This document shows, piece after piece, positions 1-12,100 of a DNA stretch of 64,000 bases. The first letter of the stretch is position 1. Every line of letters begins with the position of its first letter. The notes below the pieces were generated by a model. The model searched no databases. It saw nothing but the letters and a program-made list of their open reading frames with translations, and had not been told where the DNA came from. Source of the stretch: a virus; IMG/VR virus record IMGVR_UViG_3300021513_000001, positions 50,333 to 114,332 of that record, one strand, 5' to 3'. Made by a program: the position numbers and the translations under genes.

Positions 1-3000
1 TCAAAACCATCTTTACCTCCATTCGGACTATCAAGCACAATTGGCATATACGTATCCCTATCTGGTATTTTAACCCTAAAATTTAAAGAAAACTCATACC
101 CTGTTTTAAAACCAACACTACCACCAAGCCACCTAAAATTATAATATTGACTAACACTACAAGCATATATAGATCCTCTTTCTGGTATATCTGAATCGTC
201 AACATTAAAATAATAACCCGTATAAAAATAATAATTATTCATTAGGTTGTTAAATCTACTATTAGTACAGGGGTTATATATTATACAACCATAATCATAT
301 AAATCTTCCAAAGAATCAAATACATAATCAACCGAGCCAGAAGGTGTAGGAACAGTCATATCAAAAGTATAACTTAAAGCCCTAGAGGTATACTGAGAAA
401 CAGCCAAAAATAAAAATTTATTAATAACATTATAATTTAAATCACATGTAAAAGAAGTACCTCCTAGCGATAAGTTTTCTCCAGAATTACTTTTACCAAC
501 AACAGATGAATAAGGCAAATAATATAAACTATGTATAATATCTGTATCAACATTTATATATCCAAAAAAAGAATAATACCTATCAGGAACCTCATCATAA
601 TTTTGATGTACATAGCCACCTAAACTTTCCCCAGCAATATAAATTTTTTTATCTAAATCCCAAACCGCCGATATAATAGTACAATTAGAAACACTAGAAT
701 ATGTCTTTGGAGAAGAAATAGGAATCCAAGTATCTATAGATATTATATATTTATAATAATGACCTTTATTAAAATTAATATAATAAACATAATCATAAGT
801 TTCTACTAAAAACCCGTGTTCCACGTCAATTATATTATTTGTAACTACAGAAGATAAATTTGTATACTTCTTTGTAATAGAATTAAAAGACATGAAAACA
901 GACATCGTACCTATTGACGGTGTAGTATCCCTAGAAAAACCATATATAACAGACTCACTTAAACTAAATTTAGACATTAAATAAAAATCAGGCACACCCT
1001 CTTCAGTATCTAACCACGCCCAAACAATCTTATACCTTGGTGTAGAAAGAGGCAATAAAGATAAAGTATTATTATAATTATTAATAATATTAACATCTTT
1101 GTCTGTGTATCTATAATGAAAAAGTCTTGCTAAATAAACTACATTAGACTTAACAAATGCTATATTTTGCACACAACTGTTAACATTCGATATACTAAAC
1201 GAAGAAGAAAAATCATAAACTTTTAATAATAGACCCCATTCTTCTTGAGAATAAGATAGGCTGTATACTGCAGAAGTAGTTACTATTGAAATATAGCCAC
1301 AAATATCTTTAATCTCAGATACATTTTCCAAACCGATATGTTGTGACACAGATATAACATCTAAAGTATCAACATCATATTTAAACACAGTATTACCGTT
1401 AAATACAAACAATACATTATTGTTACTTTCTATTTTCAAAGAAGATACATTAAAACCAACTACACTATCAACCACACCAGTATTCAAGTCATATCTGAAC
1501 ACTTCGCTAACAGGTGATTGATAATAAGCATAAAAAACATATTTGCTAGAAATTGAAACACAAACATTATTAGAAGTAGAACAAGACTGCAACAAAGACC
1601 ATGCATCTGTAATTATATTATATTTATATAAACCTGTTTTATAATATATAAAATAAATACAATTATTTTCATTATCAAAATCCCAGTTATGTTTTTGGTT
1701 TACTATACTTGTTTCTGAAATAAAATATGGATAAGTCCTATCATAAAAATAACCAGTTTTAAGATCATAAAAACCAAAATTATCTTTAGATAAATACCAC
1801 AAACATTTTCTACTATTATCGTGCAATACTATAGCGCCGGTACAATCTATCTTTGTATTATAAACATTATTAATAACTATCTCATTATTTACTCCAGAAT
1901 TAAACTCTCCAACAGTAAAAGATACATCATTAGGTAATGATATCTGATTAGAATAATAATTTATAGCATCATTAGAAATAGATAAAGCTTTATATCTATT
2001 TGAATCATAAGCAAACATATAAGCATACGTTTGATAATCTGTATTATTATAAAGAGAAATTGGATAATCTGTAGAAGTATACCCCCTAACAACTGTACCA
2101 CAAAACAAAGTATCAACACCAGAAGCTAACACATAATTATCATCATAAGTATTTACAGTTATACCTGTTATTTTATTTACCGCAGGAAAATCAAACTCTA
2201 AATATATTCTACTAGGATAGTTTTTACCTAAATCAAAACTGACACCAGAAGAAGTTATTGTTGTGTTTACTTGTCTGCGTTGTCCATTCAGAGCAACAAA
2301 TGGATCAGATATTGCATTTTCTATAAATATATTATCACAACAAGCAGACCACCAAGTAAAGTCAGACAAAACCCCATTAAAATATCCTACTCCTGGAGCC
2401 CCACCAAGATAAATTACAGAACTTCCTCCAAGAAAAGTACAAGGTTTATTTACCTCAATAAAAGCATCGTTACATCCAACCCTAAGTTTAGTTTTTGGTT
2501 GACATCTTAAAGATATTAAATTCCAAATTCCAGATACAACCGTAATGCCAGTATTATATAGTTCTTCGGATGTACCATTATATAACATTAAAGATAAATT
2601 ATTATATTGATTTATTCCTAAACTTAAAATCTCATCATTAGGACCTTCCGCTCTAAAAAACATATTATCCTGCGTAACACCGCTTAAATAATCAAAAGGC
2701 TTAACATACAATAAAAAAGTATAAGAACAGCCAAACAAAAAATAAGGTTCTGATTTTAAATAAGATGTTCCACTACACAGCATCCCACTACAAACAACCC
2801 CATGAGTAGGTGTAACCCCATAATTTTCAAAATCTAAATCTAAATAATTTTCATTAACGAAATCGAGACAGCGACTAAAAGAATAATGACAACACGGATA
2901 GCCAAGATCTGTAATATTACCATAATATCCACTAGCTGTTACACCGCTTGTTGTCGATAAACCAACATACACAGATGCAACATTTATATTAAAATCAAAA

Positions 3001-3119
3001 TTTAAACGAAATTTTTTACTTCCCGCTTGTATTGGAACGTTTACCAAATCCACATACGGTATTATTGTATCACTGTCTGTTTGATATATAAAACTATCAT
3101 TTAAAATATCAAGTATCAT
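1..3119 (-). CDS. Giant tail adhesin, partial (LamG-like domain plus propeller repeats)
   Basis: An open frame starts at ATG 3119 (MILDILNDSFIYQ) and runs off the left edge after 1039 codons with no stop seen, so the C-terminus is missing. Residues about 170-300 read as a LamG/concanavalin-like beta-sandwich, with the typical ending YLGGAPGVGYFNGVLSDF. From about residue 400 onward there are kelch-like propeller repeats, for example YKYNIITDAWSLL, VFRYDLNTGVVDSV and YKYIISIDTWIPI. LamG and propeller folds usually bind glycans or proteins, so a receptor-binding or tail-fibre role is inferred. It follows the 3320-residue adhesin by 46 nt. No catalytic motif was recognised. Confidence 0.8.
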   Translation of the reverse strand, partial: MILDILNDSFIYQTDSDTIIPYVDLVNVPIQAGSKKFRLNFDFNINVASVYVGLSTTSGVTASGYYGNITDLGYPCCHYSFSRCLDFVNENYLDLDFENYGVTPTHGVVCSGMLCSGTSYLKSEPYFLFGCSYTFLLYVKPFDYLSGVTQDNMFFRAEGPNDEILSLGINQYNNLSLMLYNGTSEELYNTGITVVSGIWNLISLRCQPKTKLRVGCNDAFIEVNKPCTFLGGSSVIYLGGAPGVGYFNGVLSDFTWWSACCDNIFIENAISDPFVALNGQRRQVNTTITSSGVSFDLGKNYPSRIYLEFDFPAVNKITGITVNTYDDNYVLASGVDTLFCGTVVRGYTSTDYPISLYNNTDYQTYAYMFAYDSNRYKALSISNDAINYYSNQISLPNDVSFTVGEFNSGVNNEIVINNVYNTKIDCTGAIVLHDNSRKCLWYLSKDNFGFYDLKTGYFYDRTYPYFISETSIVNQKHNWDFDNENNCIYFIYYKTGLYKYNIITDAWSLLQSCSTSNNVCVSISSKYVFYAYYQSPVSEVFRYDLNTGVVDSVVGFNVSSLKIESNNNVLFVFNGNTVFKYDVDTLDVISVSQHIGLENVSEIKDICGYISIVTTSAVYSLSYSQEEWGLLLKVYDFSSSFSISNVNSCVQNIAFVKSNVVYLARLFHYRYTDKDVNIINNYNNTLSLLPLSTPRYKIVWAWLDTEEGVPDFYLMSKFSLSESVIYGFSRDTTPSIGTMSVFMSFNSITKKYTNLSSVVTNNIIDVEHGFLVETYDYVYYINFNKGHYYKYIISIDTWIPISSPKTYSSVSNCTIISAVWDLDKKIYIAGESLGGYVHQNYDEVPDRYYSFFGYINVDTDIIHSLYYLPYSSVVGKSNSGENLSLGGTSFTCDLNYNVINKFLFLAVSQYTSRALSYTFDMTVPTPSGSVDYVFDSLEDLYDYGCIIYNPCTNSRFNNLMNNYYFYTGYYFNVDDSDIPERGSIYACSVSQYYNFRWLGGSVGFKTGYEFSLNFRVKIPDRDTYMPIVLDSPNGGKDGF

Positions 3120-3165
3120 TTAATTTTTTCCAATTTTTAGATATAAATTAAATATATTTTCCATT

Positions 3166-6100
3166 CTAATAAACACCTGACCATTTTATTTTCAAATTTA
3201 ACTGATTTAATTCTTTGCTTTTTCCCTCATAACGTATTGGAATTTTTATATATTCAGCTGGTTGTATTTCCCCAACATATAGTGGTGAGCTTTCTACTAA
3301 ATTTTTATATTCATTTCCATGCTTAACAAATAGTTTATCGTTTACTAATAGGTTTTCTCTATTCCTTGAATGTATCTTTATATAATTAACTTGTCCGCAT
3401 AAACCAAGAGAATTATAAATACTTGTTATATATACAGGACTTCCACCTACCATAACACCAAAAACTTTTAGTTTCATTATTTCTATTATATTAAACTGAA
3501 TTCTTCCAACCATAAACCCGTTAACATATAATTCTGACCAAAAACACCCGCCTTTACAAAACCAATCAAGTTTTAGCTTTATTCTATCATTTACATTAAA
3601 CTTACATGCCTTACCAAATTTTTTAACTGTTCTAACATCATGCTTATAAGAGTACACACCCAATACGAACTCACCTGATAGCTTGTTCACAAGAGAAAAA
3701 CATAACTCGTCACTAAACACTGATAATAAGACCTTATCTGATAATATATTTCCAAATATCTTACCATCACTATCCCAATATGTTATATAATCTAACTGAA
3801 CACTACCCGAATCAGACTCATAATACAAATGCATACAAAAAGCATCTTTATTAGACGACAAAACATTCTTAACAGAGGATTTATCAACAAAAATATTATC
3901 AAGTACTAAAATTCCTAATTCATGTAAATAAATTCCACCAAACCATACATTAAATATATCTAAATCATTAAATAATAAACTATCTGTAACAACATTAAAT
4001 ACATACTTAATAACATAACTACTATAAAAATTAAGTCTAATAGTATTCCACCCGCTCATTAAACTTAAATTCCATCTATAGTAAGTGCCGTTTCTTTTAT
4101 CTCCAATACATAAATAAAAGTTATCAACGTTATTAGATGAATATATTCTTAATACTAATTCGTCTGTAATAGACCATTCTTTATCCATTCCAAATTTTTC
4201 ATAATAAGTACCTACTTCAAAAACAGTATTCTTAAAAAACCTTACACCTATAGAAGTAGAACATCCTTTTATATAAAAAAATTCTTCATAAAGTTCTACA
4301 TCTCCAAAATATACTCTCCAAGAATCAACCGAGGCTGTTATAAAATCCTCTGAAACACTAACAGTATATTCGTCTATAATGAAACCACAGTCATACAAAC
4401 CGTCAGTTTTAGCTAATACAGAAGTAAAATTACCCGCAGGCAAACTATCTAAATCTAGAACAGAATACGACACACATTCGTTAACAAACTGCTTACTGAA
4501 ATAATAATTTGGTTGGCACACCCCTGTTTCAGAATAATTAATAGACTCTAACGCTAGCGTTTTATCTAATTCATAAATATTACAAAAAGTATTATCAAAT
4601 TTTCTAACATTAGAAAATGATAAAATCTTAATATATTCTATAAATACTACATTACCCGAAAGCAAATTATTATTGAAAAAAAACTCTGATACTTGTTTGG
4701 TTTCATAAATTATTAAATCAATAGTAGTAAAAGAAACAGAATCAAACTCAGCAATTATAGTAGAATTAATATTATCTTCTATATCAAATACAGTAACTGA
4801 ATCCATAACTATACTACACTTTGTTATATATCCAGCATACTCAGTGCCAACATTATATCCAGATTTTATAACAATACGATCACAAACTCCACCGCCAAAA
4901 AGTTTCAGATGTATTACCAAACTATCAGAAAAACTTGATACCATATAATCATTTATATCTGTTTTATTTCGTTTCCATTTAACATTATAAACATCTGTCA
5001 AAGTTGAACTAACACTTAATACTGAAGCCGAAAGAAGATCTATATATTTAGAATCTCCTGTATATTCCCATCTCGAATCCTCACAGCCGCTAATTGTTGG
5101 AAAAACACTAAATACCCCAGGATCTAAATTAAAAGCATCTTTACTAACGTTATTAGACAAGACATACCACCTAGCATCAGACAAAGAACATTGAGTAGTC
5201 AATAAACAAGGATTATCAATGTTATCTGAGTAATACATAACATTTGAAAAGTTATGCGCTTGTTGCTGGGTAAGAAACCCAACCCCCACATTAGAACCAA
5301 AATCTATAAAAAATTTATATTTTATATTACAGTCACTAATACTACAACTAGTATAACCTAATTTTTCCAAATAGGAATTATAATATAATAATAACTCTGA
5401 AGAACTTGTTTCTATATTTGACCATATAAATTCGTCTATTATAGAAGGTGTATTACGTCCAAATATTAAACTAGAACTATATTGATTTATTGGTTCATAA
5501 ATTTTATAATCTACTATTGTATTATTATGTGCCAACTTTAAACTAATACCCAGATTATCTATAATATTAATATTATTTAAAGTCTCATTATATGTTTGAT
5601 ACCTATCAAATACTCTTATTGTATCTACATATCCCTGAATAAATAATTTAAAACTAGCGTCAACCGGAGGCATGAAATATTCAGAAAAATAATAGTTATT
5701 ATCACCGCCATAAAAAGTAACCCCGCCAGGGGTATTACCAAAAGATAAATAATTAAATGCATTCTTTTTACTTCTTACTATTTTTTCTAAACCGTTAGGT
5801 GTATTTAAATAAATATTCGTATCATTATGTGGAGAAAATAATACAAAAACAGGAATTGTATCCATGATTATGGGTTCATATAAAGAAGAATCTGAATAAA
5901 TCTCAGATCGCATTTGATATCCATTTCCACTCTTCAATAAGTAATCTCTAGAAAGATTAATTCTACAATTCAATATATCAAACATTATATCAAGATAACC
6001 ACTAGCAGTATAAGCCAAACGATAAGAGGAAAGACCAGAAAAATAACACTTTCTTAAATAAACATAAAAAGACCGCGTGCCTTCGATCTTAAACACGTAC

Positions 6101-9100
6101 GTACTTGATGTAGCAACATACCTACAATTATCCATTGTAAAATAACTAACTTTGTCACCTTGTGTTCTAAAAGAAATATTATTAGTCGGCAACTGCTCTG
6201 TTATTGTTATATTCTTAAATATCACCTCACATCCATTTAATTTTACTGAACTTCCACTTATAACTATATTTATATCACTATAATTACCAACACCAATTAT
6301 TATAATATTTTTACTAATTGTATAACCACCTATGCTATAAGTACCAGGCAATACATAAATAATTTCCCCATTCGAAGCTTCAGATATAGCAGAAGTTAGA
6401 GTAATATAATTATCACCAACTACTTTTGCCCCATCAAATTTTACCAAATCTTCATTTATTTCAATATAAGACAAAAATATTGAATTGTCTATTTTAACAA
6501 CAGAATCAACAAAAAAATATCTACACTTATCTACTAACTCATTCAAATTAACATATATAATATCTTGATATGCTTTATTTGTTGGTGAAAATTTCCATGC
6601 TGTAGGAACTAATGCTACAGCATCTGCTGGTGTCATAAATTCTTCACTATCAACAGTAATACTATCCAAATAAGCTATAACACCTGGACCTGTTCCTTCC
6701 ACAGACACTTTATAATAATATTGTTTAGCACAATCCTGCGATAATATAACTATCCAATCATCACCATCACTTAAAAAATATTGTATATTATAACCGTCAT
6801 TTATTATTTTCAATTTTCTATTACTAACATTTGAAACGTGGTAAATAGAAGAATTGCCGGATGATCCACTACAATAATAATTTACCCAAGAAGCAGTCCC
6901 ATCATTATACCCAACTTTAAATTTAGATACACCAAATATCCTATCTTTATAACTATCATACGCTTCTACATTTAAAGACAGAGCTAAACCGTTTACAAAA
7001 TCAAACGATAAATCATTATAGCTTAAAACTACTTCAAAAGGAGCACAGAAAAATATATTTGACTGTATTTTATCTCCATTAACTGACATTAGCTTCAAAG
7101 AACTATTATATATTCTAGGATCACCGCTAACTGCCCACCTTTTTAAATTTGGAGACCTACCATCAGAAAGATTAAAATTATCATTAGCCCCAACAGAAAA
7201 CAACCAATCTCTTTTTAATTCTCTATATAAAATTCTATCTTCAAAACATCTAAATCTATGAACTGTAGTAACTTGATTACCGTAGGTTCCCTTGCCATAC
7301 AAATTACCCCACCAAGCATATAAATCACCATTTATAATATAATCTAATACTAAATAACCATTAGTAGGACCTTGCCAATAAATTATAGTCCCAGTTCCTG
7401 GTACAAATTTAACACCTATCATATAAGGCCGACCATATACAGGATAAAACAACCTATTATCGCCATCATATATACGACTATAAGAATAACCATCAATATA
7501 AAGTCTAAATACACCGGCATCATAACTAATATAAATACTTTCCCCAGTATGATCATAATAAGCACTACGAAAAGGGGTATTACAAACAACAAAACCAGCA
7601 CTATAACTATTATTATAATCTTCTATAGTAAAAGAACATTCAAATGTAATAACACCGGCTGAACGTATTATTTTATTTGTACGAATATTTCCACCTTCTA
7701 ACTTTATATAATTATCATTAACATACGAATAATTTCCATCTATAACAACATCACAATATGAATTCAAGTCATCATTAATTACAAAATTATCAAAATAACA
7801 TTCTAATTTCGAGCTACCATCCCAAGAACTGTGCTCTAATCTAATATATGATACATTAACATCCTCTGGCACCATCCAATCAACAAGACGAAACCACTGA
7901 TTTTTTTGCAAAAAATATGAAGAAAATATATTTTCTTTTTTAATTATTCTAATTTTTCCAAAATCATCATTTTGTGCTGCATATTGTGCCAAAGTAGTCC
8001 AGTCACCATCTATACAAATAGTTGTTTTATATCCACAATTAGAATGAGTCCCCTGTCTTCTAATATCAAAGCGGTTTCCATTCTCAAAATAAATAACAAG
8101 TTGCTGAGACAATTCAGACGAATAGTAATAATTGCCTAACTCAAAATCTACCTGAACATTAAAATCTCCAACAGGCGTATATTTAGTATCAATATAAATA
8201 TGTTCAGCACAATATTTTACATGAAGCTTATTATTTTTTATCTCTATATTAGAAGTTGAACCAGACCACAAGGTTTGATCATATAAATCGCCATCATTAC
8301 CTGTAAAATCATCACTCATATACTCTACAAAACCAGATCCGCTAAATGAAGTATTAAATGTTCCTTCTCCGGCTTTAAAAGTTTCATCAATAATTGTATT
8401 TACATCATATCTCGATTTATAAATTGCTTTTATTGTTTGGTCAGATGTATTAGTAAACAGCTGCTTATCTATATTATAATTTCCTACTGATACACTAGAT
8501 ACAGTATTAACATCACTACTATATGATAAAACACTATCTATTTTAAGTTCAACAAAATACTCACTAAACCAACACAAAGATAGATCCTTCTCTTTGTATG
8601 TTAAACCTATACTATACGGTTTATTAATTAAAAATCCGCCAGCGGGGATTGAAGAACTAACACCTCCTATCCATGAAAAACTAAAAGGATAGTCGAGTTT
8701 AGAAACCAACTCACTATTAACAACACCGTAACTATCTTCATTAATAAATTTTCTACCACGTACAAATAAAGTACTAATACCGGGAGATTCTAACAACTCT
8801 AAATCAGTATCTGCTATACCTACCCCCTTTGTTAATAAAATCTTTTTTATTCTTAAACTAAAACTGTTATCACCATAAAGATAAACTTTCACATCTACAG
8901 GATAAATATAATCATAACCATAATCATATGAACCAATTTCACACCAGGTAGTTCCGTATTTTCTATAATAAAAATAAAAAACAGAATCTGTTCTTTCTAT
9001 ACGTAATCCTCCTGATACACTACCAACACCGCCGCTTTTATAACCATGAGAAGCATAAACATAGTGATTATCAAACCGATGTTTTACATAAACATCATTA

Positions 9101-12100
9101 TAATAAGTATTATTTTTAAACACTGCTTTTAAAACTACTGAAGCTTCTCCACTAGAATAGTCGCTAAAACCATCAAAATATACATCTATAATAAAAGCCC
9201 CATCTATCGAAAATCTTGAACGTAAACTTTCAGCACTTCCCAAATGCTCAAGCCAAACTCCGCCGCTATCTACCTCATACGGAGAAGATATAATCCACTT
9301 ATAGTCTAAAACACCTTCTTCAGAAAAATCAGTACTGTACTGATCATTAGATGTAAACTTATAAGCTATTTCATTTTTAGATTTATAACCAACGAACTCA
9401 TTAAAAAGATAATGGGCTGTTGTATATGCATTTTTAGAAAACAAAGAAAAATTATCATAAACATCATAATAAGTAATATTGTCGTAACTATACATTAATG
9501 TGCACGGTTCGTATGAGCCTGTTTCACTAATATAATAAATAACAGCCCTATTAACACCACAATTACTACCAAGATCCACCCCAACAGCAGACAAAACATC
9601 ATCTCCACCCTTTTGTATAGAATGTGACAAATCATAATTTATAACTACGTTGTCATCAAGATAAGAAGTTTTTCCAGATAAAATACCAAAATATAAATCA
9701 TCAGAATAAGAAACATACCCCTGCCGTATAGGAATAAGAACATCATCAATATAACACTTTATCTCAGTTACTTTTATACTTTTTGAAGATTCGTTTACAA
9801 ACTTTAAATATCTTAAACTTATATTATTAAAATTATATACAAACTTCTTAACAGTATAATCTCTACAAAAAGTTAAACTTTTGTTAAAGTTGTCTAAAAT
9901 AGTAGAATTGTCCAGAACATTACCAGAATACACATAACTTAATCCATCGTTTACAGTATACCAAATCTTTTTTCCAGAAACAACTTTAGACGCTTTAATC
10001 TCACAAGATATAAACTCGGCTATTATATTACCTTTAACATGCGGAGCATTAAAAATAGTTGAAATAGCTACTAATACCTCAGTATCAAATAAAGAAAAGG
10101 TTGTTAACTCATGCCATTTGTCACTATAAAAACAATAAAAAGTCCAAGCATTGTCACGCTTCTTTATTTTTAATCCAACATTTCTTCCTAAAACATTACT
10201 AAAATTATAATAAGTAGGATCAACTTGATTTTCTAACTTAAATTCTAAACCATACTCCGGACTGAGTTGAAACGAAGAATAAAATCTTAAATAATTATTG
10301 TAATTCCGATCACAACAAGCCAGCCCTATATATACAAAATCTTCTATATTGCCTACATAATTAAACCTCAGTTCTATATCTATATCATTATAAAACTCAT
10401 TAACATTTATATAATTAAACCATCTTATCGCTTCATTTTTTAATGGTCTTAATTTTAACCCCACATCTATATAAACAAATTCACCATCTTTACCAGGAAC
10501 TAAATAATCATAAGGAGCGTACCAATCATCATAGACAGTAGTCTTAAAATTATAATATTTACTTACAAAAAAATTTTCTAAGTTAAGCAAATTTTTTAAT
10601 GAATATGTATTATATTCACTATTTATATAATTACTAGAAACAAAATAAAACTCAGAATGTGTATACTTAGTAGGAACAAAACCTTTATGTACAATGTCGT
10701 TATCAAAATCATATTCATACACCAAACTGTCTAACAAGTCTGCAGTATAATCTAACAAATAACAATTTAATGGTTTAATTCTAGTATTATATATTGTTAA
10801 AACACCTTCTCCTGATTCGTTACTGGAGACAAAATAATCATCTGGAACAAAAGACGAATATACATTAATATTATCAAGGTTAAAAACCCTGTCATTAGAA
10901 ATAAGACAAACATTTATAACTAAACTTTTTATATGGGTACCTATATAAATATCTTTTTTATCGCCATTATTATTTAAATCAAACATTACCATTTTAGAAC
11001 AGTCTAAAAAACCACACACATCAACAACATAAGCTAACATATTACCTGTTTTTGTACATATTTCTATTTCAGAAAAACTTATATTTGGAAGATTCTTGTT
11101 ATTATAAACAAAAACACCAACCCCTTTAGTTTTTACCTCATTTTTTATATCAAACTTCCAATTATCAATTTGATATTCTGAAATTATAACATCTTCTATA
11201 TTAGAAAAACTCGGAGAAGTTTTAGTATTATCCAAAATTTCTAATAAATAATTATCAAAACTTTCTTCTTCAGTGCTATATATTAAAACACTACATATAT
11301 CTATTGCTACCGGAAACTCATAATAAAACAAAACACTTCCTGGTATAAAAGAACATGTATAATTATTATACTCATATACATTAATTATATAATCATTCCA
11401 ACTATATCTTAAAATATTTTTATTTTTTATTGATGTTAAATCTATAGGAGGACTATAATCATAATTATCTAACTCTATTTCAGTAACATCTGCATAAAGT
11501 ATATTGTCAGATAAACAATCTATACCTACAATCTCGCCAGGAATTTCTGTCACATTTCCTTGATCGTCTTTAACATTAAGTTGACAACCAAGTATTTTAT
11601 AATTAAAGTTATTATTAAATATTATATTAAATTCTTTATCATAAGAATCGGAATACTCTAATAAAAATGACAGTTTATCTACATAAGAGGTTTCATTATA
11701 AACAGCAAGTATTGGAATATCATTATTTGTCGGTGCTTTAAAATAAGCATAAAAAGAAACAGAAGAAAATGAAGTTTCCTCTATATCACTTTTATTTATA
11801 CTATCAGAATACCCAGAAACTACACCGTAATAATTTATAACAAAATCAGCCTTTCTAGATATACCTATCTTTAAATTATAAAAACCTATTACATCTCCTC
11901 TATATACTCTACATACCCAATCTAGTATATGTTTTGACATCTTATTTGTTTCTGATAAAAAATAACTATTAACTACCTCATAAACATCTTTATTTTTCCT
12001 ATATATTAAAATTTTTCCACCGCCAGAAAGAGCTTTACAATAAATTTCAAAACAATTAAGATATCCATCAAAATTAACACCAATTGTATAAAAAATAACA

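Noticed and set aside
5950-6440. Active pectate lyase in the beta-helix of the 3320-residue protein
   Set aside because: The strand pattern fits a beta-helix, but no conserved catalytic residues could be identified.
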